Positions 55,306 to 64,000 are shown, counted from the stretch's first letter. The stretch: 64,000 nt of DNA from JABFSM01 sp963762545 (GCA_963762545.1 CAVXLC010000007.1:186001-250000), one strand, 5' to 3'. A program made the numbers and translations. Notes: generated by a model from the sequence alone, not told the origin.

Positions 55306-55544
55306 GGCGCGCTCTCCCCTGCCATGGCGATAAGCACACTCGGGCCACGATCGAGGCGAAGAACGTCAGGGGGGAGGAAGCGCGGTTCGACCGCGGCCTG
55401 GTGGCGCGCGCCGTGGACCATCATGGTGAGGTGATCTGGACCGGGCACGCGGAATCCCGCGAGGGGGCGAGGCTTAACAATATGCCGGGTGGGTCCCGGC
55501 ACAAGGGAAGTCTCCATGACTTTGTCTGGACGAAATTCGCGCAC
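55302..55544 (-). CDS. Possible small protein upstream of CoxG-like gene
   Basis: This open frame of up to 80 codons has its stop overlapping the CoxG-like start (ATGA), as in true coupled genes. The sequence (for example DHLTMMVHGARHQAAVEPRF) matches no family I know. A 6-bp hairpin (GCCGGG-TGGGT-CCCGGC, 55484-55500) lies inside it, so the real start may be further downstream, such as the ATGs near residues 41-42. The 248 bp to its right, up to the aminotransferase stop, hold no convincing gene. Confidence 0.35.
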   Translation of the reverse strand: MREFRPDKVMETSLVPGPTRHIVKPRPLAGFRVPGPDHLTMMVHGARHQAAVEPRFLPPDVLRLDRGPSVLIAMAGESAP

Positions 55545-55792
55545 TCAGCCCGCGGTCCACACCCGGTACCGGGACCTGATTACCGCGGCGCTCCCCTCCT
55601 GGCAGAACCGCTCGACCGACGGAGGGGACTGGACCGAGTGCCCCGACCCGAAGCGGGGAAGAGAGGTGATGTTGTCCAACAGCAGGACAGCCGCGGCTGC
55701 GCCGCTGATCCTGCTCAGCATCACGGTGCAGCCCGACCCGACGTGCACCTAGCGTCACTCCCGGTGAGCGATCGGGAGGACGGCGGCAGCTC

Positions 55793-57091
55793 CTAGATGC
55801 GATCGCAGGCCCGGGCGAGACGCTCCAGCCCGTCGGCGACGTCCGCCTCGCTCATGAGCATCTGGGGCGCCATCCGGATCACATGGCCGTACATCCCGCC
55901 GGTGCCGATCAGCAACCCCTCCTCGCGGGCCGCCTGGAGCAGCGCCGCCGCCTTCTTCGGGCTGGGCTCCTTGGTGTCCCGGCTTTCCACCAGTTCCATC
56001 GCCTGCATCAGTCCCATCCCGCGCACTTCGCCGATCCACTCGTGCCGGGCGAACAGCCGGTCCAGTCCGGCGCGGAGCTGGCGGCCCCGCTCGGCGCTCC
56101 GGGCCGGGACGCTCTCGCGTTCCATCACGTCGAGCGTGGCGTCCATTGCCGCCATGGAAATGGGGTTGCCGCCGAAGGTGGAGATGGTCTTGCCCTTCCA
56201 GCTTCCCGCGATCTCGTCGGTGGTGATCGTCGCGCCGACCGGGAATCCGCTCGCCACCGCCTTGGCCATCACCATGATGTCGGGCTCGACGCCCCAGTGC
56301 TCGATGCCGAACCACTTGTCACCCGTCCTGCCGAACCCGGCCTGCACCTCGTCCGAGATGAACAGGCCGCCGTACTTCCGGATGATTCCGGCCACCAGCT
56401 TGAAGTAGCCCGGCGGGGGCACCACGTACCCGCCCACGCCCTGGATGGTTTCCGCGAAGAACGCCGCGGGCCTGCCGCTGGTGGTGGTGAGGATCGCTTC
56501 CTCCACATCCCTGGCGTAGCGCTCGGCGCACTGGTCGTGCGGCGGGCCGAAGGCGCAGCGATAGCAATAGGGCGACAGCGCGTGCTTGACCCAGGGCACC
56601 GAGGCGCCGAGCGGGTTCCAGCCGCTCACCGCGGTCATGTTGGTGGTCAACACCGAGCGGCCGGAATAGCCGTAGCGGAGACAGACGATCTCGTCGCGGC
56701 CGGTATACATGCGGGCCAGCATGATCGCCGTCTCCACGGCCTCGGTGCCGCTGTTGGTGAAGAAGGTCTTCCGGAGCCGGCCCGGGGCCAGCCCGGCCAG
56801 CCGCCGCGCCGCGTTCACCTGCGGCTCGGTGAGGTAGAGGGTGGATGTGTGCCCCAGCCGGCCGACCTGCTCCCGCACCCGCTCGACCACCTCGGGGTGG
56901 CAGTGCCCGATACCTGTCGTGAGGATCCCGCAGAAGAAGTCGAGGTAGTCCCGGCCGTCGGCGTCGGTCACGGTCGAGCCGCTGCCCTCGACCAGCACCA
57001 GCGGGTCCTTGTAGTAGGGTGGCGCGGCCGGAATGATGAAGTCCTTCCAGGCGGACTTGACGGACTGGGCGAGATCGAGGTCGGTTGTCAT
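55793..57091 (-). CDS. Class III aminotransferase (AGXT2/beta-alanine type)
   Basis: This 432-residue PLP enzyme has FFTNSGTEAVETAIMLAR, LFISDEVQAGFGRTG, the PLP Lys in MAKAVASGFP, and a CYRCAFG...C segment. It resembles alanine-glyoxylate aminotransferase 2 and beta-alanine:pyruvate aminotransferases. It lies 33 bp downstream of a methylmalonate-semialdehyde dehydrogenase gene. A pathway from beta-alanine or 3-aminoisobutyrate to semialdehyde to acyl-CoA fits well. Fourth gene of the MarR operon. Confidence 0.92.
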   Translation of the reverse strand: MTTDLDLAQSVKSAWKDFIIPAAPPYYKDPLVLVEGSGSTVTDADGRDYLDFFCGILTTGIGHCHPEVVERVREQVGRLGHTSTLYLTEPQVNAARRLAGLAPGRLRKTFFTNSGTEAVETAIMLARMYTGRDEIVCLRYGYSGRSVLTTNMTAVSGWNPLGASVPWVKHALSPYCYRCAFGPPHDQCAERYARDVEEAILTTTSGRPAAFFAETIQGVGGYVVPPPGYFKLVAGIIRKYGGLFISDEVQAGFGRTGDKWFGIEHWGVEPDIMVMAKAVASGFPVGATITTDEIAGSWKGKTISTFGGNPISMAAMDATLDVMERESVPARSAERGRQLRAGLDRLFARHEWIGEVRGMGLMQAMELVESRDTKEPSPKKAAALLQAAREEGLLIGTGGMYGHVIRMAPQMLMSEADVADGLERLARACDRI

Positions 57092-57124
57092 GGGTTGTCT
57101 TTCTGGCTGGTCACCGGTAACGAA

Positions 57125-58567
57125 TCACCACTTGGATATTACCACCCGCTGGTCAGTATAGAACTGGACCGCATCCTTGCCCTGGGCCTTCAGGTCTCCG
57201 TAGAAGGACCCGCGGGAGCCGCCGAACGGAAAGAACGCCATCGGCGCCACGACGCCGATGTTGACGCCGATCATGCTGATGCCGGCCCGGTAGCGGAACG
57301 CGCGGGCCGCGGCGCCGCTTCGCGTGAAGAGCGAAATCGCATTGCCGTACGGATTCCGGTGCACCAGCGCGATCGCGTCCTCCAGCGAGTCGGCCCGCGT
57401 GAGTCCCGCCACGGGGCCGAAGACTTCCTCCCGGCCCAGCGACATGTCCGGTGTCACGTTCTCGAAGACCGTGGGCCCGAACCAGTGACCGGCCGGGTGC
57501 TTGGCCACCGTGGCGGTGCGTCCATCCAGCAAGAGCGTAGCTCCCTCGCGCTCCCCGCCGGTCACATAACCCGCGATCCGCTCGCGGTGTCGCGCCGAAA
57601 TCACCGGCCCCATGGTGACACCGGGTTCCAGCCCGTGGCCCAGGGTGAGCCGCGCGGCGCCCTCCAGCACGGCCTCGCGCATGGGGCGGTAGGCGTCGCC
57701 CACGCCCACGACGATGCTGCCCGCCAGGCAGCGCTGCCCCGCCGCGCCGTACGCCGAGGCGACCACCGCCTTCGCGGTGGCGTCGTAGTCGGCGTCGGGC
57801 AGCACGATCATGTGGTTCTTGGCGCCGCCCAGGGCCTGGACCCGCTTGCCCGACGCCGCCGCCGCCGCGTAGAGGCCGCGCGCCACCGCGCTCGAGCCCA
57901 CGAACGACACGCCCCGGACGTCCGGATGCGTCAGCAGCGCGTCCACCGCCCCGCGGTCGCCATGTACCACGTTGAGGACGCCCGGGGGCAATCCCGCAAG
58001 CGCCGCCAGCTCCACCACCCGCTGGTGGGTCAGCGGGTCCCGCTCGCTGGGCTTGAGGACCACCGTGTTCCCGGTGGCCACCGCGAAGGGCCAGAACCAG
58101 AGGGGGATCATCACCGGAAAATTGTACGGCGTGATCACCGCGAAGACCCCGAGCGGCTGGCGGACGGTTTCGCAGTCGACGCCGGCGGCGATGTTCTCCA
58201 GCGTTTCGCCCATCATGAGGGTCGGAATGGCGCAGGCGTGCATCACGCTCTCGATGCCCCGCGTGATCTCTCCTTCGGATTCGTGCCGGGTCTTTCCGTG
58301 CTCCCGGGTCATCAGCTCGGCCAGCTCGGCCTGGTGCTGCTCGAGCAGGGTCTTGAAACGGAACAGCACCGCGATCCGCTCCACCACCGGCACCGCGCGC
58401 CAGGCGGCAAACGCCTGCACCGCGGCGGTCACCGCCGCCCCGACGTCCTCCCGCGTGGAGAGGGGAACCCGGCCCAGCAACTCCCCGGTGGCCGGGTCCG
58501 TGACCGGGAGCGAATCGGCGCCCGAGGACCTGCTCCAGCCGCCATTGATGTAGTTGGGAATGGTCAC
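57125..58567 (-). CDS. mmsA: CoA-acylating methylmalonate-semialdehyde dehydrogenase
   Basis: This 480-residue aldehyde dehydrogenase has NAD-binding VITPYNFPVMIPLWFWPFA, the catalytic Cys in GAAGQRCLAGS, GGAKNHMIVLPDAD and the family-specific end FPFGGSRGSFYGDLKAQGKD. These mark the MmsA/IolA group, which converts (methyl)malonate semialdehyde with CoA and NAD+ to acetyl- or propionyl-CoA plus CO2. It sits between a ClC channel gene (31 bp upstream) and a class III aminotransferase (33 bp downstream), likely one transcript. Confidence 0.94.
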   Translation of the reverse strand: MTIPNYINGGWSRSSGADSLPVTDPATGELLGRVPLSTREDVGAAVTAAVQAFAAWRAVPVVERIAVLFRFKTLLEQHQAELAELMTREHGKTRHESEGEITRGIESVMHACAIPTLMMGETLENIAAGVDCETVRQPLGVFAVITPYNFPVMIPLWFWPFAVATGNTVVLKPSERDPLTHQRVVELAALAGLPPGVLNVVHGDRGAVDALLTHPDVRGVSFVGSSAVARGLYAAAAASGKRVQALGGAKNHMIVLPDADYDATAKAVVASAYGAAGQRCLAGSIVVGVGDAYRPMREAVLEGAARLTLGHGLEPGVTMGPVISARHRERIAGYVTGGEREGATLLLDGRTATVAKHPAGHWFGPTVFENVTPDMSLGREEVFGPVAGLTRADSLEDAIALVHRNPYGNAISLFTRSGAAARAFRYRAGISMIGVNIGVVAPMAFFPFGGSRGSFYGDLKAQGKDAVQFYTDQRVVISKW

Positions 58568-58598
58568 GGTGAGAAGCTACCCCGCGGGCCCGCGATAG

Positions 58599-60290
58599 TC
58601 ACGCCCGCAGGTCCGGGGCCTCTCCCTTCGCGGTGAACGTGGCGACCACGTCCCACAGCTTGAGATGGCGCTCGCGCCGATTCTCGGCGTCGAGATTGGC
58701 CACCCGCGCCTTGAGCAGATCTTCGAGCGTGAGCACACCCACCACCGTCCCATCTTCGTCCGATGTCGTAACCGGCAGGCGGGTCAGTCCGGTTTCCGCC
58801 ATGCGATAGACCGCCACCCGAAGCGGAGTATCCGGCCGGATCGCCATCAGGTGGGCCGATGCGCCGGTCTGCCCCATCGCCCGGAGGGTCTCCTCCAGGG
58901 AAGCGGTGTGTGTCTCGGGGTCGATCACGTCGCGCACCAGCAGGATCTCCAGCGGATCCACCGTGTATTCGCGGCTCAGATGGAATCCCCGCCGCGCCAC
59001 CTTCTCGGTGAGGATGGAGCGCGGCAGTACCAGCACGGTGAAGGCATGCGCCACCACCACCGCCAGGAGCATCGGCACCAGGGCGTTCAGGTCATGGGTG
59101 AGCTCCAGCCCGAACACCACGGCCGTGAACGGGGCCCGCATCGTCCCACCCAGCACCGCCGCCATCGACACCAGCGGCCAGAACCCGGCCCCTTCCGCGG
59201 GCAGCACCAGGGATTCCAGTCCCCCCAGCGCACCACCCATCATCAGCAACGGGGCCAGCACGCCCCCCGAGGTGCCCGATCCCAGCGAGACGGCCCAGAT
59301 GACCGACTTGACCACCAGGACGCCGCCGATGACCGCGAGGGTCTCGTGTCCCTGCAGGAGTCCGCCGATCGTCTCGTAGCCGACGCCGAGCGCCTGGGGA
59401 AAGAGCCAGCCGCCCAGGCCGACGGCCAGGCCCCCGATCGGCGGCCACCACATCCAGTGGATCGGCAGCTTGGCGAACGCATCCTCCGACCGATACACCA
59501 TGGTAGTCATGAGGGCGGAGAGCAGGCCGGCCAGCAGGCCGGCGATGACACAGGCGCCGAGGCCTGCCAGTCCGATGAAGGCGGGATGGTTTGGCACCGG
59601 GAAGAGGGGTCCCGGGCCGAGCAGGAACTGACGCGCGGCAAACGCCGTCACGCTGGCCACTGCGACGGGAACCAGGCTGCGCGGCTTCCACTCGAACAGG
59701 AGCAGCTCCACGGCGAGCAGTGTCGCCGCGAGCGGTGCGGCGAAGGTGGCCGACATGCCCGCCGCGGCGCCGGCCACCAGCAGCGTCTTCCGTTCCACAT
59801 CGGTCAGGTGGAAGAACTGCGCGATCATCGATCCGAACGAGCCGGCCGTCATGATGATCGGCCCTTCGGCCCCGAAGGGCCCGCCCGAACCGATGGAGAT
59901 CGCGGCGGACAACGGCTTGAGAAAGACCACCTTCGGCTCGGCGCGGCTCCCCCGCATCAGGATCGATTCGATCGCCTCGGGAATGCCGTGGCCGCGGATC
60001 CGCTCGGACCCATAGCGCGCCATGATCCCGACCATGGCCGCTCCTACCACGGGTACCAGGATCACCCAGGCGCCGAGATGGTGGCCGGCCGGCAGCGCCG
60101 CGCCGAGGCCGATGCGCTGATAGAAGAAGAGGTTGGTGAAGAAGGCGATGAGGCGGAGCAGCACCACCGCGAGAAACGCCCCGAGCACCCCGATGACCAG
60201 CGCGAGGCCGGAGATCATCACCATCCGGGGCGAGGCGGTGAAGTCGCCCAGGGCGCCCAGACCGCTGAGCCGCGAGCGGGGCGGCGTCAA
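58599..60290 (-). CDS. ClC-type chloride channel/antiporter with CBS domains
   Basis: This 563-residue membrane protein has ClC selectivity motifs RGHGIPEAIE (GSGIP equivalent), GSGGPFGAEGP with the gating Glu, and later GSGTSGGVLAP. A pair of CBS domains fills the C-terminus (about 435-545: LVRDVIDPETHTASLEETLRAM..., RLPVTTSDEDGTVVGVLTLEDLLKA). It moves Cl- or another anion, possibly with H+. The TTG start overlaps the MarR stop (TTGA). CBS domains suggest control by adenine nucleotides. Confidence 0.93.
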   Translation of the reverse strand: MTPPRSRLSGLGALGDFTASPRMVMISGLALVIGVLGAFLAVVLLRLIAFFTNLFFYQRIGLGAALPAGHHLGAWVILVPVVGAAMVGIMARYGSERIRGHGIPEAIESILMRGSRAEPKVVFLKPLSAAISIGSGGPFGAEGPIIMTAGSFGSMIAQFFHLTDVERKTLLVAGAAAGMSATFAAPLAATLLAVELLLFEWKPRSLVPVAVASVTAFAARQFLLGPGPLFPVPNHPAFIGLAGLGACVIAGLLAGLLSALMTTMVYRSEDAFAKLPIHWMWWPPIGGLAVGLGGWLFPQALGVGYETIGGLLQGHETLAVIGGVLVVKSVIWAVSLGSGTSGGVLAPLLMMGGALGGLESLVLPAEGAGFWPLVSMAAVLGGTMRAPFTAVVFGLELTHDLNALVPMLLAVVVAHAFTVLVLPRSILTEKVARRGFHLSREYTVDPLEILLVRDVIDPETHTASLEETLRAMGQTGASAHLMAIRPDTPLRVAVYRMAETGLTRLPVTTSDEDGTVVGVLTLEDLLKARVANLDAENRRERHLKLWDVVATFTAKGEAPDLRA

Positions 60291-60730
60291 CGCCGGGCCC
60301 GTTCGCTGCGGACGATGGCCATCATGGCCGCGACGAGTCCCTGCGCCCGGGAGCGGATTTCGAACTGATGCAGCACCGAGAGCGTATGGAGGATCTGCTC
60401 CCCGGCATCGGTCAGGCTCACCAGGGCGCGGCGGTGATCCTCGGGGTCCCGGCGCCGATGAATCAACCCACGCTGCTCCAGCCGGTCCACCAGCCCCACC
60501 ACGCTGTGATGCCGCAGCTGCAGCCGCTCGGCGAGGTAGGCGATGCTGGCGGGCGTGCCTGGCGGAGCCCCCTTGATCGCGAGCAGGAGCTGGTGATGCT
60601 GCGGCTCCAGCCCGGCGCCGCGCGCGGCCTGCTCACTGACCCGGAGGAATCGCCGGATTTCATGACGGAAGTCGGCGAGCGCGCGATAGTCGACGCGGGG
60701 ATGACGAGACGACGGGGTGGACGCAATCAT
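60287..60730 (-). CDS. MarR family transcriptional regulator
   Basis: This 147-residue winged-helix protein has YLAERLQLRHHSVVGLVDRLEQRGLI (recognition helix) and RDPEDHRRALVSLTDAGEQIL (wing). It leads a leftward operon with the ClC channel, semialdehyde dehydrogenase and aminotransferase. A 17-bp palindrome covers its start codon, so autorepression is likely, together with control of the divergent ABC-F gene. The ligand may be an aromatic or amino acid-like compound. Unknown. Confidence 0.93.
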   Translation of the reverse strand: MIASTPSSRHPRVDYRALADFRHEIRRFLRVSEQAARGAGLEPQHHQLLLAIKGAPPGTPASIAYLAERLQLRHHSVVGLVDRLEQRGLIHRRRDPEDHRRALVSLTDAGEQILHTLSVLHQFEIRSRAQGLVAAMMAIVRSERARR

Positions 60731-60748
60731 ATCGTATTACGATATAAT
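60729..60748. promoter_or_regulatory. MarR operator palindrome overlapping a divergent promoter
   Basis: ATATCGTATTACGATAT (60729-60745) is a perfect 17-bp palindrome in an AT-rich patch of otherwise GC-rich DNA. It overlaps the MarR start codon. A perfect -10 TATAAT (60743-60748) for the rightward ABC-F gene overlaps its end, with a weak -35 (TGGACG) 19 bp upstream. Binding by MarR should block both directions. Confidence 0.7.
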
Positions 60749-60840
60749 TCTAGCGGGCCGGCTCGCCCGCCGCAACCCGGCCCGGCGCGGCCCCGGGGCC
60801 GCGCGCTGATAGCTTTCGTCCTCCTCCGACGGGATCGGGC

Positions 60841-62736
60841 ATGGCCCTGCTGGGCATGCAGGACGTCACCATCGGCTTCGGCGGTCCGCCGGTGCTCGAC
60901 CGGGCCAGCTTTTCCATGGAGCGGGGCGAGCGGGTGTGCCTGCTGGGCCGGAACGGGGCGGGCAAGAGCACGGTCATGAAGCTGCTGGACGGCACTATCG
61001 CGCCCGACAGCGGGGAGATCGTGCGGCAGACCGGGACGACCATCGCCCGCCTGGAGCAGCAGGTCCCGCCGGATCTCGTCGGGTCCACCTACGACGTCGT
61101 CGCTGCCGGATTGGGGCCCGCCGGTCTGCTTCTGGCCCGCTACCACCAGGCCGGCCACGAGGTGGCGAGCGGCGCCGGCGCCGGCGCGCTGCGGGAGCTC
61201 GACCGGCTCCACCACGCCCTCGACGCCGCGGGGGCCTGGCAGATGCAGACCCGGGTGGAGACGGTGCTCTCGCATTTGGGGCTCGACCCGGACGCGCCGT
61301 TTGCCCTCGCCTCGGGCGGACGCAAGCGGCAGATCCTCCTCGCGCGGGCGCTGGTCCGCCAACCCGACGTCCTCCTGCTGGACGAGCCTACCAACCATCT
61401 CGATATCGAAGCCGTGGAATGGCTGGAGCAATTCCTGATCGATCGCGCCGCCACCCTGCTCTTCGTAACCCATGACCGGGCGTTTCTTCGCCGGGTGGCG
61501 ACCCGCATCGTCGAGCTGGATCGGGGCCGCCTGGCCGATTGGGGTTCCACCTACGACACCTACCTGGCCCGGAAAGCGGCCGCGCTCGCCGCCGAGGAGC
61601 GCGAGTGGGCCGAGTTCGACAAGAAACTCGCTCGGGAGGAGGTATGGATCCGGACCGGGATCAAGGCCCGCCGCACCAGGAACGAAGGGCGGGTCCGCGC
61701 GCTCGAGGCGCTCCGGAGTGAGCGCGGGGCGCGGCGGGAGCGGGCCGGTACCGTGCGGCTCAAGGCGGAGGAGGCCGAGCGCTCCGGCAAGCTGGTCGTG
61801 CGGGCCGAAACGGTGGGGTTTGCCTACGGAGACCGCATCGTGGTGCGGAACTTCACCACCACGATCATGCGGGGCGACCGGGTCGGACTCATCGGGCCCA
61901 ATGGGTCTGGCAAGACGACCCTGCTCCGGCTGCTGATCGGCGCGCTCCCGCCGGCCACGGGCACCATCACCCTGGGAACCGGCCTGCAGATCGCCTACTT
62001 CGATCAGCTGCGCGAGCAGCTCGATCCCGAGCGCACCGTCTTCGAGAGCGTGGCCGACGGCGCCGACTTCATCGAGATCGGCGGTGTCCGCAAGCATGTC
62101 CTGGGCTACCTCCAGGAGTTCCTCTTCCCGCCCGACCGGGCCCGCACCCCGGTCAAGGCGCTCTCCGGAGGCGAGCGCAACCGGCTGCTGCTCGCCCGGC
62201 TCTTCACCCGGTCGTTCAACCTGCTGGTGCTCGATGAGCCCACCAACGACCTCGACATCGAGACCCTCGATCTGCTGGAGGAGCTGCTCCTCGGGTTCTC
62301 GGGCACGCTCCTGGTGGTGAGCCACGACCGGGCCTTTCTGGACAACGTCGTCACCAGCACCCTGGTGCTGGAGGGTGGTGGCGTCGTGGGAGAGTATGTC
62401 GGCGGGTACACCGATTGGGTGCGCCAGCGGCGTCCCGCCCCGGCGGCCAAGGCCGGCGCGAGCGCGCGGCGGGCCCCGGAACCGGCGAGGCCGCGCGCGC
62501 CCAAGCCGCGCCGCTTGACGATGAAGGAGGCCGGCGAGCTGGCCGCGCTGCCGGAGCGGATCGACGCGCTGGAAGGGGAGCGGGAACAGCTGTACCGGTC
62601 GCTTGCGGACCCGGCCCTGCTGCGCGACGGCAAGGCCGCCGCCGCCGCGACGTCACGGCTGGCAGCGCTCACGGCCGAGCTCGATGGGTTGACTCGACGC
62701 TGGGAGGAGCTGGAGACCGTCGCGTCCGGCGGGTGA
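60841..62736 (+). CDS. ABC-F family ATPase (Uup/EttA-like)
   Basis: This 631-residue soluble protein has two ABC domains. Domain 1: Walker A GRNGAGKST, signature ASGGRKRQ, Walker B LLLDEPTNHLDIE. Domain 2: Walker A GPNGSGKTT, signature LSGGERNR, Walker B LVLDEPTNDLDIE. A linker of about 80 charged residues joins them, and a C-terminal coiled coil (about 555-630) resembles Uup. ABC-F proteins act on the ribosome or, for Uup, on branched DNA or translation; no transport role is expected. It starts 92 bp from the MarR operator. Confidence 0.94.
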   Translation: MALLGMQDVTIGFGGPPVLDRASFSMERGERVCLLGRNGAGKSTVMKLLDGTIAPDSGEIVRQTGTTIARLEQQVPPDLVGSTYDVVAAGLGPAGLLLARYHQAGHEVASGAGAGALRELDRLHHALDAAGAWQMQTRVETVLSHLGLDPDAPFALASGGRKRQILLARALVRQPDVLLLDEPTNHLDIEAVEWLEQFLIDRAATLLFVTHDRAFLRRVATRIVELDRGRLADWGSTYDTYLARKAAALAAEEREWAEFDKKLAREEVWIRTGIKARRTRNEGRVRALEALRSERGARRERAGTVRLKAEEAERSGKLVVRAETVGFAYGDRIVVRNFTTTIMRGDRVGLIGPNGSGKTTLLRLLIGALPPATGTITLGTGLQIAYFDQLREQLDPERTVFESVADGADFIEIGGVRKHVLGYLQEFLFPPDRARTPVKALSGGERNRLLLARLFTRSFNLLVLDEPTNDLDIETLDLLEELLLGFSGTLLVVSHDRAFLDNVVTSTLVLEGGGVVGEYVGGYTDWVRQRRPAPAAKAGASARRAPEPARPRAPKPRRLTMKEAGELAALPERIDALEGEREQLYRSLADPALLRDGKAAAAATSRLAALTAELDGLTRRWEELETVASGG

Positions 62737-62753
62737 TTCGTCCTGCGGTGCCG

Positions 62754-64000
62754 TCAGGGCTTCGGCGCCGGCCCCCACCCCCCGCCGAGCGCCTTGTAGA
62801 GCCGCACGGTGGCGCCGAGATACTGCCGCTCGGTCTGGGTCATGGTGAGCTGGGCCTGGAAGAGCCCCCGCTGAGCATCCAGCACCTCGAGGTAGCTCGA
62901 TACTCCATTTTCATAGCGGCGCCGGGCCAGCTCGAAGGCCCGGCTCAGCGCCAGCACCTGGGTGTTCTGCGCCACCAGCTGATCCTTCATGAGCCGGAGG
63001 CCCACCAGCGCGTCATCCGCTTCCTGGAGGGCGGTGAGCACGGCCGTGTCGTAATGGGCCCGCGCCTGCTCGACGCGGGCGCTCGCGGCGCGCTGCTGAT
63101 TGAGCAGCTTGCCGCCCGTGAAGAGCGGCACCGAGATGCCCAGCTGCGCGAAGTACACCTCGGCCGACGAGTCGAACAGATTGTGAACGTCGGCCCGCTG
63201 GCGCCCGTACTGGCCGGTGATCGCCACCCGGGGCAGCCGGTTGCCCAAGGCCAGTCCGACCCGGGCGGTGGCGGCCTGGAGCTCGCGCTCCGCCCGCCGG
63301 ACGTCGGGCCGCCGCAGGAGGAGCGCGGCGGGAATCGAATCGGGCACCGCGACCGCCTGGACCGCGTCGGCGAGCGGCTTTCCCCGCGGCAGCAGCCCGG
63401 GAGCCCGCCCCAGCAGCACCGAGAGCCGGTGCTCCGTCTCGGCGCGCTGCCGGGCGAAGTCCGCGACCCGCCCCGCGGGATCTGCGGCTTCGGCCTCGAA
63501 TTGTCGCACGTCGAGCTCGGAGATGACCCCTTCGGCGAACCGGCGTCGCGCCAGCGCGAGCGAGGCCCGGCGGGTGTCCAGGGTCTGTTCCGCGATGGAG
63601 ACTTCCTGGTCCAGCTGGCGGAGATCGAGGTAGGCGGTGACCACGTCGCTCACCAGCGTCACCACCGCCGAGCGCTCCGCCTCCTCCTGCGCCGCGAGAT
63701 CGAACCCCGCCGCTTCGGTCTGACGCCGGAGCCTGCCCCAAAAGTCCAGCTCCCAGGCAAGATCCGCGGTGAGCCGTACCACGTCGAAGTTCTGCGGAGG
63801 AAACGACCCGAACACGCTCTGGTTGGTGCTGCGCGCCCCGTTCGCGGTGATCTGGGGGAAGAGGTCGCCGCGCGCCACGCCGACCAGGGCCCGGTATTCC
63901 CTGACCCGCGCCACCGCGAGCCGGAGATCCTGGTTGCCGGACATCGCCGCCTCGACCAGGGCAACCAGCACCGAATCATCGAGCACGGCCAGCCAGGGAC
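62754..64000 (-). CDS. Outer-membrane efflux protein (OprM/NodT type), 5' truncated
   Basis: The gene runs off the right edge; the visible frame reads PWLAVLDDSVLVALVEAAM at its start, so the signal peptide and lipid-anchor Cys are missing. About 415 residues of the TolC-like alpha-barrel/beta-barrel protein are present, with two outer-membrane-efflux repeats (DLRLAVARVREYRALVG, ADDALVGLRLMKDQLVAQNTQ). It would form the outer-membrane duct of an RND or MacAB-type pump encoded outside the window. A GTG at 63986 is not the true start. Confidence 0.92.
   Translation of the reverse strand, partial: PWLAVLDDSVLVALVEAAMSGNQDLRLAVARVREYRALVGVARGDLFPQITANGARSTNQSVFGSFPPQNFDVVRLTADLAWELDFWGRLRRQTEAAGFDLAAQEEAERSAVVTLVSDVVTAYLDLRQLDQEVSIAEQTLDTRRASLALARRRFAEGVISELDVRQFEAEAADPAGRVADFARQRAETEHRLSVLLGRAPGLLPRGKPLADAVQAVAVPDSIPAALLLRRPDVRRAERELQAATARVGLALGNRLPRVAITGQYGRQRADVHNLFDSSAEVYFAQLGISVPLFTGGKLLNQQRAASARVEQARAHYDTAVLTALQEADDALVGLRLMKDQLVAQNTQVLALSRAFELARRRYENGVSSYLEVLDAQRGLFQAQLTMTQTERQYLGATVRLYKALGGGWGPAPKP

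Noticed and set aside
60727..62325. Long antisense frame over the ABC-F gene
   Set aside because: The plus strand encodes two complete ABC domains; the antisense product matches nothing.

Overview
This 64 kb window of very GC-rich bacterial DNA is densely packed with protein genes, and many neighbours overlap by 4 bp as ATGA, GTGA or TTGA. Three large MacB/FtsX-type permeases of the ADOP kind (two with a PadR regulator), Tat-exported sugar isomerase and glycosidase proteins, Ser/Thr kinases with Sel1 repeats, and a DUF4097-type protein behind an ECF sigma/anti-sigma pair together suggest Gemmatimonadota, or less likely Acidobacteriota. That is inference from gene content; no rRNA is present. 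I saw no tRNA or rRNA gene, CRISPR array, insertion sequence or phage gene, and no gene-free stretch longer than 300 bp.

Left part (1-15.6 kb). A 5'-truncated HisC-like aminotransferase that appears to be exported is followed by two tandem zinc-ribbon/kinase/Sel1 proteins. A seven-gene leftward operon (11769 to 5335) then encodes a HAD hydrolase, a nucleotidyltransferase, an ATP-grasp enzyme, a class III aminotransferase, a CDP-alcohol phosphotransferase, a Gfo/Idh/MocA oxidoreductase and a flippase-like membrane protein. It reads as an unassigned pathway for an amino-polyol phosphate or phospholipid head group. Divergent from it is a histidine kinase/sigma-54 activator pair. Directly downstream lie three palindromes, a -24/-12-like promoter and a 72-residue secreted protein, which together look like a self-contained signalling unit.

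Middle part (15-33 kb). A secreted protein and an ECF sigma/anti-sigma/DUF4097 operon come first, then a nucleoside-type MFS permease. Next is a leftward run (27245 to 19166) of a small protein, an AAA ATPase, a lipoprotein, cytochrome bd-type oxidase CydAB, a D-threonine aldolase-like PLP enzyme, a dicarboxylate symporter and a Ser/Thr kinase. A MATE exporter is divergent from it. Sugar-type oxidoreductase and isomerase genes and an RlmL-like RNA methyltransferase follow.

Right part (33-64 kb). Two PadR-ADOP cassettes each end in a translationally coupled hydrolase. Both PadR genes carry the same kind of palindrome, CCATAR-N5-YTATGG. Between them lies a Tat-exported glycosidase pair with an M28 peptidase. 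A PaaX-type regulator and an ACSF3-like malonyl-CoA synthetase diverge around a long-spaced inverted repeat. Then come an orphan ADOP permease, an amidase/CoxG pair, and a MarR-ClC channel-semialdehyde dehydrogenase-aminotransferase operon with a 17-bp operator palindrome at the MarR start. Last are an ABC-F ATPase and a truncated outer-membrane efflux protein at the right edge.
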